Origin: Defluviitaleaceae bacterium
GTDB lineage: Bacteria > Bacillota > Clostridia > Lachnospirales > WQUN01
Direction of reading: 5' to 3'
Length of the DNA stretch: 64,000 nt
Assembly (NCBI GenBank): GCA_009780185.1
Contig: WRAN01000012.1
Span: 24,458 to 88,457 of the forward strand
Below are positions 34,802 through 47,024 of the stretch, one piece after another (the stretch's first letter is position 1; each line of letters begins with the position of its first letter). Made by a program: the position numbers and the translations under genes. The notes under the pieces were generated by a model. It did no database searches. It saw only the letters and a program-made list of their open reading frames with translations, and had not been told where the DNA came from.

Positions 34802-37800
34802 CTATACACGCTTCATTTGCATCTGCCGCCATTTCTCTCCGGCAACAATTCCTAAAACCACCGCCGCAAACCCCATAATCACCATTCCGGCTACATTGTA
34901 CATAAGCGAGCCGTATCCGCCGGCATATGGCAGCTCCAACGGCTGCATATTTATCACATACCAATGCTCGCCTTCCGGGGCAAAAGCCGGAATTTCTTCA
35001 AGAGGTATACTTGTGGATGACATAATCCCAGGCATGGGTATCCCACCAATGATTGTAGGGGTATTAAATCTATCATCATCTCTATTATAAGTAATACGCC
35101 ACTGCCCAGCAGGTAAGTCAAAGCCCATAGGAGCAGCAACCGTAACCAGTTGATATACCCCGCGTGGATCCATAATAAATGAAAGATACCTCGCCTGGGA
35201 GCTTGTAAAGTTTCCACCTACAAAGCTTACTTCCACAAATCGCGGGTCGTTAAGCATCCCCTCATCATCCAATATTACAAGGCCGTCTCCACTCGTAGGC
35301 AAGTCTAAGTAAGCATCCACAACCCTAAACAATCTAAACTGCGCGCTATTAAGAAGATTAACCACCCGTGGGTTCATAAACAACTCGTAATCTGTTGTAA
35401 AAAAGTTGAACTGAACTGACCGATACCAGAAGTTGATATCTAAGTTGTTAATAGGGTGAATATTGCTTACTGGCGTGCCACTAGGCTGACTAGTTGAGTT
35501 AAAACCGATATGAGAGAGTGCCGCCACATTCCTTGGTGGAATGAAGCTTGAAAGGGCACTGTTATCCCCAAAGGTAACATCTGATAAGCTAAGATTTCCA
35601 TATGCCCAACCTTCTAAGAGCGGGTCAGAGTAATCATAGGCCTCGGTAAATATACCGCCGCCAAGCCCGTTGGGGGCGTGATTTCCGGTAATATATCCGC
35701 CTTCAGCATTGAACATTCCGCTTTTAGCCACATATACTCCCCCACCACCGCCATCTATTGTCTCGCTGCCAATGCCGCTGGCAGTGTTTCCGGCGATTGA
35801 GCCATTGGGGATTTGAATTATTATTTCATCTTCATTAGAAAGCACTGACGCTGCTGACAATATAATAGAAAATCTTGCATCTTGGCCAACAAATAGCCCT
35901 CCGCCGGAACCTGTAGCGGTATTGCCATGATTAAGCTCACGGCTGCCGCCAATTACGCCGCCTGTCATTAAAAAGCTGGCATTTTCGTAGGATATATTAA
36001 CTCCGCCGCCATATAAAGCCACATTTCGCCGGATCAAACTTTCTTCCCGTAGCGTAAACTCAGCGCCATAAGCTATTCGCACCCCTCCTCCATAACGAGG
36101 GGATATCCCTACAATGGTAGTGGCCCCATGAAAGATAGAACCAAGGGCAGGGTCAGGGTGCCCCAGTGGGTGTCCGTTGCCCTCTACAATACTTCCCCAC
36201 ATATCAAAGCTTGCGGAATCTCCGTATACAGCAACGCCGCCGCCGCTTATTGCAGCAGTATTATTCTCAATTACAGGGATAGAAATATCAAAGGTTTCCC
36301 AGTCTATGTCCGCCGCCATATTAAAGATGCTTTCATATACATAAACGCCGCCGCCGCTTCCGGTAGCGATATTTCCATTTATTCTGCCGCCCTTCATGTC
36401 GAAGGTGCTGTCGCCCTCAGCAATAACTCCACCACCGTTTCCACCAGTGAAGCCTTCACTATGCTCATTGGCAGTTCTGGTATAGTTGTTGCTAATATTG
36501 CCGCCGGTCATAGTTACAATGCTGCCGTCCGCAATATGCACGCCTCCACCGTTTTGGGCATGATTATCTTGTATGTTTCCGCTATTTAAAATAAAGCTAC
36601 TGCCTCCTGTTACGCTTACGCCACCTCCGGCGGTTAATTCGCCATATGCCATAGACGTTGTAAAGTTGCCTCGTATTTCAGAGACATCCCCACCCATAAT
36701 AAACTCACCTTGAGCCAGCACATAAACGCCGCCACCAAATAGCGTTGCCCTGTTTTCGATAATCCCAGCGTTGCCCATCATGGTCATATTGGCACCAACA
36801 GCGGCGCCACCGCCTCGTAGGGCTACGTTGTTATGGATAACCCCACCTGTCATCAGGAATGTAGCTTCGTTATGAACCCGGACTCCGCCGCCTATTCCAT
36901 GTATTGCAGAGTTTCGCTCCGCTGCGGCTGAGCCGCCGACGCTACCCCCTTCCATAGTAAAAAGAGAAGAGCCTTCAACAAATACACCGCCACCGTCATG
37001 AGATTGTGCAAAATTGCCGATAATCCTGGCACCTGCTTGCATATCAAACCAAGCCCCGGCAACAACACTTACACCGCCGCCACTGGCTGCTATATTCCTC
37101 TCTTCACGGCCAATACCACCAATGGTACCTCCAAGCATTTGGAGCTCACTGTTAATCCCGGCAACATGTACTCCGCCGCCGAGTCCTTCGTGGTTATGCC
37201 CGGCAGAATTACCGATTATACGAGCATTGTCTCTGATTACAAAAACGCCACCTAAGACCATTACCCCGCCACCATTACCAGCGGCAGTATTGCGGGCAAT
37301 AGCCGCTCTATCTCTCATTTCGAAAAAAGCACTTCCAAACATGGCAACACCACGACTGGCATTGTCATGGATTATAGAATCCTCAGTCATATAAAATCTT
37401 GCGTTACCCGTCATGCTTACAGCGCTGCCATGATAACGGGTAGGGTTATCCACATTGTCAAAGGTATTATCACTTACGCGGGCCTCACCCATCATGGTAA
37501 GCTCGGCCATACCTTCAAGATGCACAGCTGCACCCTGTATCGCGGCACTTCCGGAAATGGTGCCTCTACCGGCTCCCGCAATATACAAACCGGAACCATT
37601 GCCGCCGGCGAGGTTCCAATCTATCAAAGCCTGGTTATTCATATAAAAATTCCCGCCTACAACGGAAACACCGCCGCCGCTTGCACCGGCCTCTGCCCGG
37701 TTGCCATAAACAAGAGCACTGTTATTCATCAAGAAGGTTCCAAGAACCATATGAACCCCGCCGCCGCCGATGGTGGCGGAATTAGAGTTTCGTATTCTTC

Positions 37801-38794
37801 CGCCGTCCATAGCGAAAACACCGTCAGATATAAATACACCGCCGCCAAATCCAAAGGCACGGTTAGCTTCTATGTAGCCAGATACCATCTCAAACCTTGC
37901 ACCACTGCCAAACCATACCCCGGCACCGTTATGAGCATAATTCCTTGCAACCAATCCTCCAGTCATATCAAAACGGCTGCTTGCATCCAACACGAATAAC
38001 CCGCCGCCATTAATATTGGCTCGGTTGTTTTCAATAACCCCGCCTGACAGCTCAATCAAAGCACCAGACCGCCCCATAATGCCGCCGCCCCTTTCAGAGG
38101 CATGGTTATCGCTGATGGACCCAGCCTGCATAACAACATGGCCACCATCAAGAATATATACTCCGCCGCCATTTGTGGCATTGTTGTGATTAATATAAGA
38201 GTAGAATTCTATCGCAAGGGTGCCGCCGCGCATATAAACGCCGCCCCCATAATAGGCACGGTTATTTGATATAAAACTGTCACGACCTAAATATAAACTT
38301 CCGCCATGAACAGCAATGCCCCCATGATTAAAGTCAACATCTACAAGGCTACCTGATAGCACAACGCGAGAAAGCCGTAATATCCCCCCGGCTTCTATAA
38401 TAAAATGTCGCTGATTCTCTGTTTCCTGAAATAAAGTAAAGCCATTGCCATAGATTTCAACATCCATACCAGCGGATATAACCACGGCATAATGATCTTC
38501 GCTAAAGATATCATCCCCTAAGACAATAGAAGTAACCCCCTGAGCTACAGCATCACGAAGCTCTTCCCAGGAGGTAATCCCCAAATTATCAGGCCCATCC
38601 CCTACATAAGAGGGCTCATCATTTTCATCATAATCGTTTAATCCTTCGTAATAGTAATCCGGCTCATCATAACCCTCTAAAGCAAAAACCAACACACCTG
38701 AAAAGGCAATAATAGCAACAAAAAGAACCAACACCCGCTTAACAGTCTCGCGATTGCTGGCAATAGACTTTATATACCTCCCCATGTTAGTCAT
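34802..38794 (-). CDS. Giant membrane-anchored beta-helix surface protein
   Basis: 1330 residues. Residues 17-37 are hydrophobic (signal or anchor), then an acidic Asp/Glu/Tyr stretch, then about 35 repeats of the kind G-G-G-V-Y-x-x-x-G-x-F-x-M-x-x-G-x-I-x-x-N-x-A, a polymorphic-membrane-protein-like right-handed beta helix covering about 100-1100. A non-repeat domain follows, and a single membrane segment at the C terminus (N-V-A-G-M-V-I-M-G-F-A-A-V-V-L-G) ends in basic K-W-R-Q-M-Q-M-K-R-V. There is no LPXTG or SLH, so anchoring differs from the SLH protein at 12659-15139 with the same repeat type. Adhesion or surface layer role is inferred. GAGGTG lies 8 bases before ATG. Confidence 0.85.
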   Translation of the reverse strand: MTNMGRYIKSIASNRETVKRVLVLFVAIIAFSGVLVFALEGYDEPDYYYEGLNDYDENDEPSYVGDGPDNLGITSWEELRDAVAQGVTSIVLGDDIFSEDHYAVVISAGMDVEIYGNGFTLFQETENQRHFIIEAGGILRLSRVVLSGSLVDVDFNHGGIAVHGGSLYLGRDSFISNNRAYYGGGVYMRGGTLAIEFYSYINHNNATNGGGVYILDGGHVVMQAGSISDNHASERGGGIMGRSGALIELSGGVIENNRANINGGGLFVLDASSRFDMTGGLVARNYAHNGAGVWFGSGARFEMVSGYIEANRAFGFGGGVFISDGVFAMDGGRIRNSNSATIGGGGVHMVLGTFLMNNSALVYGNRAEAGASGGGVSVVGGNFYMNNQALIDWNLAGGNGSGLYIAGAGRGTISGSAAIQGAAVHLEGMAELTMMGEARVSDNTFDNVDNPTRYHGSAVSMTGNARFYMTEDSIIHDNASRGVAMFGSAFFEMRDRAAIARNTAAGNGGGVMVLGGVFVIRDNARIIGNSAGHNHEGLGGGVHVAGINSELQMLGGTIGGIGREERNIAASGGGVSVVAGAWFDMQAGARIIGNFAQSHDGGGVFVEGSSLFTMEGGSVGGSAAAERNSAIHGIGGGVRVHNEATFLMTGGVIHNNVALRGGGAAVGANMTMMGNAGIIENRATLFGGGVYVLAQGEFIMGGDVSEIRGNFTTSMAYGELTAGGGVSVTGGSSFILNSGNIQDNHAQNGGGVHIADGSIVTMTGGNISNNYTRTANEHSEGFTGGNGGGVIAEGDSTFDMKGGRINGNIATGSGGGVYVYESIFNMAADIDWETFDISIPVIENNTAAISGGGVAVYGDSASFDMWGSIVEGNGHPLGHPDPALGSIFHGATTIVGISPRYGGGVRIAYGAEFTLREESLIRRNVALYGGGVNISYENASFLMTGGVIGGSRELNHGNTATGSGGGLFVGQDARFSIILSAASVLSNEDEIIIQIPNGSIAGNTASGIGSETIDGGGGGVYVAKSGMFNAEGGYITGNHAPNGLGGGIFTEAYDYSDPLLEGWAYGNLSLSDVTFGDNSALSSFIPPRNVAALSHIGFNSTSQPSGTPVSNIHPINNLDINFWYRSVQFNFFTTDYELFMNPRVVNLLNSAQFRLFRVVDAYLDLPTSGDGLVILDDEGMLNDPRFVEVSFVGGNFTSSQARYLSFIMDPRGVYQLVTVAAPMGFDLPAGQWRITYNRDDDRFNTPTIIGGIPMPGIMSSTSIPLEEIPAFAPEGEHWYVINMQPLELPYAGGYGSLMYNVAGMVIMGFAAVVLGIVAGEKWRQMQMKRV

Positions 38795-38862
38795 ATATAT
38801 TGCACCTCATTTATGTACTGATCTTGGCTAACTCAAACAAATGCATGTATATCTGTTAATAA

Positions 38863-38922
38863 AAATTCCTTATTGCTATTGCCCACATGATAACTTACTT
38901 CGGCAATAATAACAAGGAATTT
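38863..38922 (-). promoter_or_regulatory. Leader hairpin with T run upstream of the beta-helix gene
   Basis: Arms 38863-38883 and 38902-38922 pair at 18 of 21 positions; on the minus strand the hairpin ends in ATTTTTATT, 70 bases before the 1330-residue gene. This looks like a terminator placed in the leader, possibly an attenuator. It lies in the 384-bp gap 38795-39178, which holds two further elements and no gene. Confidence 0.55.
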
Positions 38923-38954
38923 ATCTTTACAATTATGTTACTATTTCCCGCAGA

Positions 38955-39058
38955 TATAGCAATTCACCTTTAAATCAGCCCCGCCTGTCGCCGAAAAAGC
39001 GTTGATGCGTCCGCTATTTTCGGCTCGGGCGGAACTGTTTAAAGGGGGAATTGCTATA
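38955..39058. repeat. MITE-like palindromic element, 104 bp
   Basis: Left end TATAGCAATTCACC..., right end the complement of TATAGCAATTCCCCC...; arms pair imperfectly over about 45 bp each, with an inner GCCGAAAA/TTTTCGGC stem. Ends resemble those of the elements at 49515, 16737 and 55304. Confidence 0.7.
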
Positions 39059-39116
39059 CATGACTTTTTTTAAAGACACCCTCACAAAGCTCATCTGAGG
39101 GAACATCTTTCTTTAC

Positions 39117-39151
39117 ACAAAAAAGCCGCCGCACTAAAATCAGTGCGGCGG
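39117..39151 (-). terminator. rpoC terminator
   Basis: Stem GCCGCCGCAC/GTGCGGCGG(C) (39125-39134 with 39143-39151); minus-strand reading ends in a T run. It lies 28 bp past the rpoC stop. Confidence 0.92.
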
Positions 39152-39178
39152 TCATATTGTTAAGCCAAACTTAAATTC

Positions 39179-42100
39179 CTATCCCCTAGCAACCGTAGGA
39201 TAAATAGGCAAATCATCATCATCCGAGTCATCATATCCCGGCGCGCAGCCTACTTCAATGCTGCGGTAAACGGGCATACCCGTACCGGCAGGGATTAGCT
39301 GACCGATAATAACATTCTCTTTAAGGCCAATAAGCCTATCTTCCTTACCCCGGATAGAGGCCTCGGTAAGAACGCGGGTGGTTTCCTGGAAGGACGCAGC
39401 GCTAAGGAATGAATCCGTAGCAAGCGATGCCTTGGTAATCCCAAGAAGCACCCGTGACCCGGTAGCAGGCTCAAGACCCTGGGCTTCCGTGTCCTTATTG
39501 ATTTGCTCAAATTCAAGCCAATCAACCATTGACCCGGGAAGAAGACCGGTATCACCATTTTCTTCTACCTTAATCCGTTTAAGCATCTGGCGCACAATTA
39601 CTTCGATGTGCTTATCATTAATATCTACACCTTGCAGGTTATAAACCCGCTGTACTTCACGGATCATATAATCCTGCACTCCGCGCAGACCTTTAATTTT
39701 CAACAAATCATGTGGGTATATGCTACCTTCTGTAAGCTCGTCACCAGGCTCTACAATATCACCATCTTTAACTTTAAGCCTTGAACCGAATGGGATAAGA
39801 TACGCCTTGCCTTCCCCAACTTCAGGGTTTGTGATAATAACTTCACGCTTCTTCTTATTATCGCTCATCGTAACCAGCCCACCAAACTCCGCAATTATCG
39901 CAAGACCCTTGGGCTTTCTGGCTTCAAAAATTTCCTCTACACGTGGCAGACCCTTAGTAATGTCATCACTTACAGCAACACCACCAACCTGGAAGGTACG
40001 CATTGTAAGCTGTGTGCCAGGCTCACCGATTGACTGAGCCGCAATAATCCCAACAGACTCACCAATCCGCACAATACGGCCAGAGGCCATATTAGCGCCA
40101 TAACACTTAGAGCATAGCCCTATACGGCTCCGGCAACTAAGAACTGTGCGAATATGCACTTCTTTAATACCGGCTGCTTCAATGGCATCTGCTTGGTCTG
40201 GGGTTATTAGAGTATCACCTTGCACAATCAGCGCCCCGGTATCTGGGTGAGTAATATCCTCAAGGGCCCAGCGGCCGCGTACGCGGTTTGCCAAAGATTC
40301 TATTACCTCAACACCATCTACAAAAGCGGAAACCCACATGCCCGGTTTCTCATCATCCTTTGTACAGTCTTCTTCACGGATAATAATATCCTGGCTTACG
40401 TCTACCATACGACGGGTAAGATATCCTGAGTCAGCCGTTCTAAGTGCCGTATCTGAAAGACCTTTTCTGGCACTGTGACCAGAGATAAAGTATTCCAGAA
40501 CCGAAAGCCCTTCACGATAGTTAGATCTTATAGGCATCTCCAATGTCTTACCGGAAGGGCTTGCAAGAAGCCCACGCATACCTGCCATCTGTTTCATCTG
40601 TACCTTAGAGCCACGGGCACCTGAGTCTAGCATCATAAATACGCTATTATCCTCACTTAACCCCTTCATTAGATCATCGGAAACTTTTTCTGCGGCTTCG
40701 TACCATATTCTTAGTACTCTCTCGGCACGCTCTTCGTCAGTCATAAGACCGCGGCGGTACATTCTATTCATATTTTCTACCGCGGCGTCGGCCTCTTCCA
40801 AAATCGTCTCTTTGGTAACAGGTACTTCCATGTCAGATACCGACACAGAAAGAGCGCTCTTTGTTGCATATTCGAAGCCTAAGTCCTTTATATCATCCAA
40901 GGTGACAGAGGTCTTTACAGAGCCATACTTATTAATACACCTGGTTACGATTTTGCTGAGGAATTTATTGTTAACCAGCCCGTCTATTTCATAAGAATAT
41001 GGATCTACGTCCCTATCTACAAAACCTAAGTCTTGTGGTATCGCATTATTGAAGATAATAAGTCCTGGCGTTGTTTCTATTATCTGGGTTCCGGTAAAGC
41101 CCTCATCGGCTCTGTAATGGGATTTGCGCACCTTTATCCTTGCATGAAGATCTACCACATCATTAGCGTACGCGACAACAGCCTCTTCCGGAGAGCCAAA
41201 TGCCTTACCCTCGCCTTTTTTACCGGTGCGTTGCAGTGTCAAGTAATAAATACCCAAAACCATATCCTTTGTTGGCACAGTAATAGGCGCACCGTCAGAA
41301 GGCTTTAGAAGGTTATTAGGGGCAAGCAACAAGAAGCGGCACTCTGCTTGAGCTTCAACAGAAAGAGGCACGTGTACCGCCATTTGGTCGCCGTCAAAGT
41401 CAGCGTTATATGCGGCACACACCAATGGGTGAAGCATAAGAGCGCGCCCCTCTACCAATACAGGTTCAAAGGCCTGAATACCAAGCCTGTGAAGGGTAGG
41501 AGCACGGTTAAGCATTATAGGATGTTCCTTGATTACATCTTCCAATGCATCCCATACCTTTGGCTCCAGCTTCTCAACCATACGCTTTGCGGATTTAATA
41601 TTATGGCTTTCGCCGCCTTCTACCAGCTTCTTCATAACAAAGGGCTTGAATAGCTCAATTGCCATCTCTCTGGGAAGGCCGCATTGGTAAATCTTTAGCT
41701 TTGGCCCAACAACGATTACAGAACGGCCAGAGTAGTCTACACGCTTACCCAGCAAGTTCTGGCGGAAACGCCCTTGCTTACCTGTAAGCAGGTCAGAAAG
41801 GGATTTAAGCGGACGATTACCAGGCCCGGTAACAGGGCGGCCACGGCGGCCGTTGTTAATAAGGGCATCCACCGCTTCTTGAAGCATACGCTTCTCGTTA
41901 CGCACAATAATATCCGGTGCACCCAAGTCAAGGAGACGTTTTAGGCGGTTATTGCGGTTGATTACACGGCGATATAAGTCATTTAGGTCAGACGTAGCAA
42001 AACGCCCACCATCCAACTGCACCATTGGGCGCAAATCTGGCGGGATAACTGGAATAGCGTCCAAGATCATCCACTCTGGACGGTTGCCAGAAAGGCGGAA

Positions 42101-42805
42101 GGACTCTATTACCTCAAGCTTTTTAATATAGCGAAGACGCTTTTGCCCACTGGCATCTTTAAGCAGAGCCTTTAGCTCTTCAGATTCACCTTCTAAGTCA
42201 ATAGCCATCAATAGCTCTTTAACAGCCTCAGCACCCATACCTACTTTAAAAGAAGGTACACGCTGACCATTGGCCAGCGTACGATAATGGCCATACTTAT
42301 CCTGGGCATCACGATATTCCTTGTCTGTTAGCAGGGTCTTGACTGCTAGGTCCGTATCCCCTGCATCCAGCACTACATAAGAGGCAAAGTATAAAATCTT
42401 TTCCAAGGCTCTCGGCGACATGCCAAGAATCAACCCCATACGAGATGGTATACCACGGAAATACCAGATATGGGACACTGGAGCCGCAAGCTCTACATGG
42501 CCCATGCGCTCACGGCGCACTTTGGACTTTGTAACCTCAACACCACAGCGGTCACAAACTACACCTTTATAACGGATACGCTTGTACTTACCGCAGTGAC
42601 ATTCCCAGTCTTTATTGGGGCCAAAGATACGCTCGCAAAATAGGCCGTCCCGTTCTGGTTTGAGAGTACGATAGTTGATAGTCTCAGGCTTTTTTACCTC
42701 GCCACGAGACCATTCCCGGATTTTCTCTGGGGAGGCTAGGCCTATTTTTATTGAAGAGAATGTTAGCTGTTGTCCTGGTTTAGGGAGTTGCTGCATATTA
42801 TTCAT
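39179..42805 (-). CDS. rpoC: RNA polymerase beta' subunit
   Basis: 1208 residues, normal for Clostridia. Catalytic N-A-D-F-D-G-D-Q-M (about 465-472) chelates the active-site Mg2+. The N-terminal zinc site is C-H-C-G ... C-D-R-C-G, and the second is [11 protein letters not shown]. The trigger-loop and bridge-helix regions look complete ([15 protein letters not shown]). The start overlaps the end of rpoB by 8 bp (ATGAATAA), with GGAGG just before, so the two are translated together. The C terminus ends acidic and then [10 protein letters not shown], echoing the end of RpoB. Confidence 0.97.
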   Translation of the reverse strand: MNNMQQLPKPGQQLTFSSIKIGLASPEKIREWSRGEVKKPETINYRTLKPERDGLFCERIFGPNKDWECHCGKYKRIRYKGVVCDRCGVEVTKSKVRRERMGHVELAAPVSHIWYFRGIPSRMGLILGMSPRALEKILYFASYVVLDAGDTDLAVKTLLTDKEYRDAQDKYGHYRTLANGQRVPSFKVGMGAEAVKELLMAIDLEGESEELKALLKDASGQKRLRYIKKLEVIESFRLSGNRPEWMILDAIPVIPPDLRPMVQLDGGRFATSDLNDLYRRVINRNNRLKRLLDLGAPDIIVRNEKRMLQEAVDALINNGRRGRPVTGPGNRPLKSLSDLLTGKQGRFRQNLLGKRVDYSGRSVIVVGPKLKIYQCGLPREMAIELFKPFVMKKLVEGGESHNIKSAKRMVEKLEPKVWDALEDVIKEHPIMLNRAPTLHRLGIQAFEPVLVEGRALMLHPLVCAAYNADFDGDQMAVHVPLSVEAQAECRFLLLAPNNLLKPSDGAPITVPTKDMVLGIYYLTLQRTGKKGEGKAFGSPEEAVVAYANDVVDLHARIKVRKSHYRADEGFTGTQIIETTPGLIIFNNAIPQDLGFVDRDVDPYSYEIDGLVNNKFLSKIVTRCINKYGSVKTSVTLDDIKDLGFEYATKSALSVSVSDMEVPVTKETILEEADAAVENMNRMYRRGLMTDEERAERVLRIWYEAAEKVSDDLMKGLSEDNSVFMMLDSGARGSKVQMKQMAGMRGLLASPSGKTLEMPIRSNYREGLSVLEYFISGHSARKGLSDTALRTADSGYLTRRMVDVSQDIIIREEDCTKDDEKPGMWVSAFVDGVEVIESLANRVRGRWALEDITHPDTGALIVQGDTLITPDQADAIEAAGIKEVHIRTVLSCRSRIGLCSKCYGANMASGRIVRIGESVGIIAAQSIGEPGTQLTMRTFQVGGVAVSDDITKGLPRVEEIFEARKPKGLAIIAEFGGLVTMSDNKKKREVIITNPEVGEGKAYLIPFGSRLKVKDGDIVEPGDELTEGSIYPHDLLKIKGLRGVQDYMIREVQRVYNLQGVDINDKHIEVIVRQMLKRIKVEENGDTGLLPGSMVDWLEFEQINKDTEAQGLEPATGSRVLLGITKASLATDSFLSAASFQETTRVLTEASIRGKEDRLIGLKENVIIGQLIPAGTGMPVYRSIEVGCAPGYDDSDDDDLPIYPTVARG

Positions 42806-45800
42806 CCTCCTCTGTGGGATAGATTCCTAAATCTTTATCTGTTAGCTTAAAATCGTCTGGGTCTTCCTCCGCTAGGCTTTCCAATTCGATTTCCTCTTTA
42901 ATCAAATCTTCGTCAGTCGGATCAATATCCTCATCTACAATATCTGCTAGGTCAGATATATCCACATCAATGGTGCTATCATCATCAGCTTCTTCATCTT
43001 CTAGAGGTTCCTCACCAGAATCAAGCATTGCTGATATTCCTTCCAAAGAGGCCATGACCTTCTCGGCAAGACCGTCTGGCACATCCTCAGAAAGGCTTGA
43101 GGCCTTGCGTACGTAGCCATGATCACCTGCTGACTCTGCACCTTCGATATTGACGTTGAGGTCTTCCCCTTCTTCTACAGACTCCTTGATTTCAACTTCT
43201 TCGTCGTCTGCGCTTAGTACTTTCATATCTAAGCATAGAGCTTGAAGTTCCTTTAGCAGAACCTTAAAGGACTCGGGTACTCCGGGCTCTGGGATATTTT
43301 CACCCTTAACGATGGCTTCATAAGTTTTAACACGACCTACGATATCATCGGATTTTACGGTAAGGATCTCTTGAAGGGTATAGCTTGCGCCATATGCCTC
43401 AAGTGCCCATACTTCCATCTCACCAAAACGCTGGCCGCCGAATTGGGCTTTACCACCTAGAGGCTGCTGAGTTACTAATGAGTATGGCCCTGTGGAACGG
43501 GCGTGGATTTTGTCATCTACCAAGTGATGCAGTTTCAGGTAATGCATATATCCTACAGTGATTTTATTGTCAAATGGCTCGCCGCTTCGCCCATCTCTTA
43601 CTTCGATTTTACCGTCACGGGTTATTGGCATACCTTTCCACTCTAGCCGATCATTTCGGTTGGCCTCTAGGTCTGTAAAGATATCTTCATCTATTATTGG
43701 CTGCCATTTCTCTGCAAACTCATGCCATAGCATGTTGGCGTAGTCGTTGGCCATATCTAGGGTATCCATAATGTCAATTTCGTTGGCACCATCGAATACC
43801 GGGGTTGCGGCTTTCCAGCCCAGTACTTTAGCTGCAAGGCCAAGATGGACTTCCAATACCTGGCCGATGTTCATACGACTTGGTACACCAAGGGGGTTAA
43901 GAACTATATCCAGTGGCCGTCCGTTTGGAAGGAATGGCATATCCTCAACGGGAAGCACTTTGGCGATTACACCCTTGTTACCATGGCGGCCTGCCATCTT
44001 GTCCCCTACGGAAATTTTACGTTTCTGAGCTATATATACTCGTACCAGTTGATTAACACCTGGGGGCAGTTCATCTTTCTTTGCCCCTGGGCTTAGATCG
44101 CGACTGTCACGGGCAAATACTTTTACATCTACTACTATACCGCTTTCACCATGGGGTACACGTAAACTGGTGTCGCGAACTTCACGGGCTTTTTCACCAA
44201 AGATTGCCCTTAGAAGGCGCTCTTCGGCGGTAAGCTCGGTTTCGCCTTTTGGAGTTACTTTGCCTACTAAGATATCATTGGGGCCAACCTCGGCACCTAT
44301 GCGTATAATACCCATCTCGTCTAGGTCTTTCATTGCGTCTTCCCCTACGTTGGGGATATCACGGGTGATTTCTTCGGGGCCTAGCTTTGTGTCACGGGCT
44401 TCGGCTTCGTATTCCTCTATATGGATAGAGGTATACACGTCGTCCCGTACGAGAGATTCGCTTAAAAGGATAGCATCTTCGTAGTTATATCCATCCCAGG
44501 CCATAAACCCGATAAGTGGATTTTTGCCTAGTGCCAGCTCGCCCATGTCTGTGGACGGGCCGTCGGCTATTACATCACCGGCTTCAACTACTTGCCCCTT
44601 CTTAACAATGGGGCGATGGTTGATACAAGTACCTTGGTTGGAGCGCATGAACTTGGTAAGCTTGAAGCTCTTCTTTGCGCCTGTTGCATAGTCTCTAATA
44701 GCTATATTACTTGCTGTTACATCTTCTACAATGCCGTTTACATTGGACAGCAACATTACTCCTGAATCTACAGCGGCCTTGTGCTCCATTCCGGTACCGA
44801 CTACAGGGGCTTCCGTGGTTATCAGTGGAACCGCCTGGCGTTGCATGTTAGAACCCATCAAAGCGCGGGATACGTCATCGTTTTCAAGGAAGGGTATAAG
44901 GGCTGTTGCTACTGATACAATCTGCTTCGGAGATACGTCCATCATGTCGATACGGCCCGGTTCAAACTCCTGTATATCTTCACGGAAGCGACCCGCTACC
45001 CTGCGGTTAACAAAGCGGCCATCTTCTGTTAATGGCTCATTGGCCTGGGCTATGATATAGTTTTCCTCTTCGTCTGCGGTTACATATCTGAATTCGTTGG
45101 TTACAACTGGCACGTCACCAGACTGATCTACTATACGGTATGGTGCTTCTATAAAGCCGTATTCATTGATACGGGCATATGTTGCCAGTGAGTTAATAAG
45201 ACCGATATTCGGGCCTTCCGGTGTCTCAATAGGGCACATACGGCCATAGTGAGATGAGTGAACGTCACGAACCTCAAAGCCTGCCCTGTCACGGCTTAGC
45301 CCTCCGGGCCCTAGGGCTGAAAGGCGACGCTTATGGCTAAGCTCATCCAAGGGATTGACCTGGCCCATAAATTGGGAAAGCTGAGACGAACCAAAAAATT
45401 CCTTAATAGCGGCGGTTACAGGACGTATATTTATCAGCGCTGTGGGGGTAACTATATCCATATCCTGAATGGTCATACGTTCCTTTACAACACGCTCCAT
45501 ACGGGTAAGGCCGATACGGAACTGGTTCTGCAATAACTCACCAACAGCGCGGATACGACGGTTGCCTAGATGGTCAATGTCGTCCTTATTGCCAATTCCG
45601 ACATCTAAGCCAAGGGCATAGCTTATAGCGGCCATAATATCTTCAAACTGGATTGTTTTAGGCACAAGGCGGTGCATATTAAGACGAATCTGCCTTGCCA
45701 GCTCTTCTGCGTCTTGGGCCTGGAGTAGAGATTCAAGGGCTGGATAGTACACCCGTTCCTTAATATTAAACTCCTGGGCTGTGAGGCCATAAGGCTCAAG

Positions 45801-46856
45801 ATATTGGTCGATATTTACGGTCATGTTGCTGAGAATACGTGCGTTGCGGCCTTCTTCGATTACTACATCTACATGGGGACAACCCGCGTCTTGGATCAGG
45901 TCTGCCATTTCAACTGTAATCTCAGAGCCCGCAGTGGCAATGATTTCACCAGTAGAAGGTGCTATAGCATCAGCAGCAAGCACCATACCTGCTGCACGTG
46001 ATTTCAGGGCAAGCTTTTTATTAAACTTATAACGTCCTACCTTAGCCAGGTCGTAACGCTTAGCATCAAAAAACATATTCCTAAGAAGGGTTTCCGCACC
46101 TTCCACTGTAGGAGGTTCACCTGGCCTGAGACGCTTATAGGCCTCTTGGAGACCTTCTTCATAAGACTTGGCTATATCTTTTTCAATAGTGGCTACGACT
46201 TTTGGGTCGTCTCCAAACTTAGCAAGAATCTCTTCGTCGGTACCCACCCCTAGGGAGCGGATTAGCACTGTAACAGGAACTTTACGGGTACGATCTATAC
46301 GCACATAAAGCACATCATTAGAATCTGACTCAAACTCTAACCATGCGCCGCGGTTGGGGATAATGCTGGCAGAAACCAGCTCTTTGCCCACCTTATCGTA
46401 ATCTATATCGTAATAGATACCGGGAGAACGCATTAGCTGGCTTACAATAACCCTTTCAGCACCGTTTATTACAAAGGTGCCATTCTCAGTCATAAGAGGG
46501 AAATCCCCCATGAAGATTTCCTGCTCTTTTATTTCATCTACTTCTTTGTTGTGAAGGCGGCACTTTACCCGTAAGCTTACGGCGTATGTGGCATCCCGCT
46601 CCTTACATTCTTCAATAGAGTGCTTGGGCTTGTCGTCCATGGATAGGTCGATCAAATCCAGCACCAGATTATTGTTATAGTCTGTTATTGGAGAGATATC
46701 TTGAAATACTTCCTTTATCCCTTCCCTTAAAAACCAGAAATAACTTTTTTTCTGGATTTCGATAAGATTTGGAATCTCCAAAACCTCGCCGATACGGGAA
46801 TAGCTGGCCCTTATGGGCCCCCGGCCAAGGGAAGGACGTACTCTGTTTTTTTCCAT
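42798..46856 (-). CDS. rpoB: RNA polymerase beta subunit with long acidic C-terminal tail
   Basis: 1352 residues from ATG 46856 (AAGGGG 9 bases upstream; an upstream ATG at 46874 overlaps that site). All core regions are present, among them [11 protein letters not shown] and the switch region [10 protein letters not shown]. In the rifampicin pocket the sequence is [16 protein letters not shown]: Gly498 stands at E. coli Asp516 and Val500 at Asn518. After about residue 1212 comes an acidic tail of about 140 residues, longer than in Bacillus, ending [10 protein letters not shown]. The gene is not preceded by rplJ-rplL as usual. Confidence 0.97.
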   Translation of the reverse strand: MEKNRVRPSLGRGPIRASYSRIGEVLEIPNLIEIQKKSYFWFLREGIKEVFQDISPITDYNNNLVLDLIDLSMDDKPKHSIEECKERDATYAVSLRVKCRLHNKEVDEIKEQEIFMGDFPLMTENGTFVINGAERVIVSQLMRSPGIYYDIDYDKVGKELVSASIIPNRGAWLEFESDSNDVLYVRIDRTRKVPVTVLIRSLGVGTDEEILAKFGDDPKVVATIEKDIAKSYEEGLQEAYKRLRPGEPPTVEGAETLLRNMFFDAKRYDLAKVGRYKFNKKLALKSRAAGMVLAADAIAPSTGEIIATAGSEITVEMADLIQDAGCPHVDVVIEEGRNARILSNMTVNIDQYLEPYGLTAQEFNIKERVYYPALESLLQAQDAEELARQIRLNMHRLVPKTIQFEDIMAAISYALGLDVGIGNKDDIDHLGNRRIRAVGELLQNQFRIGLTRMERVVKERMTIQDMDIVTPTALINIRPVTAAIKEFFGSSQLSQFMGQVNPLDELSHKRRLSALGPGGLSRDRAGFEVRDVHSSHYGRMCPIETPEGPNIGLINSLATYARINEYGFIEAPYRIVDQSGDVPVVTNEFRYVTADEEENYIIAQANEPLTEDGRFVNRRVAGRFREDIQEFEPGRIDMMDVSPKQIVSVATALIPFLENDDVSRALMGSNMQRQAVPLITTEAPVVGTGMEHKAAVDSGVMLLSNVNGIVEDVTASNIAIRDYATGAKKSFKLTKFMRSNQGTCINHRPIVKKGQVVEAGDVIADGPSTDMGELALGKNPLIGFMAWDGYNYEDAILLSESLVRDDVYTSIHIEEYEAEARDTKLGPEEITRDIPNVGEDAMKDLDEMGIIRIGAEVGPNDILVGKVTPKGETELTAEERLLRAIFGEKAREVRDTSLRVPHGESGIVVDVKVFARDSRDLSPGAKKDELPPGVNQLVRVYIAQKRKISVGDKMAGRHGNKGVIAKVLPVEDMPFLPNGRPLDIVLNPLGVPSRMNIGQVLEVHLGLAAKVLGWKAATPVFDGANEIDIMDTLDMANDYANMLWHEFAEKWQPIIDEDIFTDLEANRNDRLEWKGMPITRDGKIEVRDGRSGEPFDNKITVGYMHYLKLHHLVDDKIHARSTGPYSLVTQQPLGGKAQFGGQRFGEMEVWALEAYGASYTLQEILTVKSDDIVGRVKTYEAIVKGENIPEPGVPESFKVLLKELQALCLDMKVLSADDEEVEIKESVEEGEDLNVNIEGAESAGDHGYVRKASSLSEDVPDGLAEKVMASLEGISAMLDSGEEPLEDEEADDDSTIDVDISDLADIVDEDIDPTDEDLIKEEIELESLAEEDPDDFKLTDKDLGIYPTEEDE

Positions 46857-46985
46857 GTGCAACAACCCCTTCATATTGAAGTATTGTGTTTTGTAAAAAA
46901 ATTGTTGATTAGATGCTAGAAATGTGATATCGTGTGAAAAAATTCTTAGAACGGTTCATATTGACAAAATACGAATCGGTTTTCA

Positions 46986-47014
46986 AGCCTACCAGGACGG
47001 GGATTTTTTGTCAA
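46986..47014 (-). promoter_or_regulatory. Candidate rpoBC promoter
   Basis: On the minus strand TTGACA (47014-47009), 17-bp spacer, TAGGCT (46991-46986) preceded by TGG, an extended -10. It would give a leader of about 120 bases before rpoB. Confidence 0.5.
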
Positions 47015-47024
47015 GCATATATTT

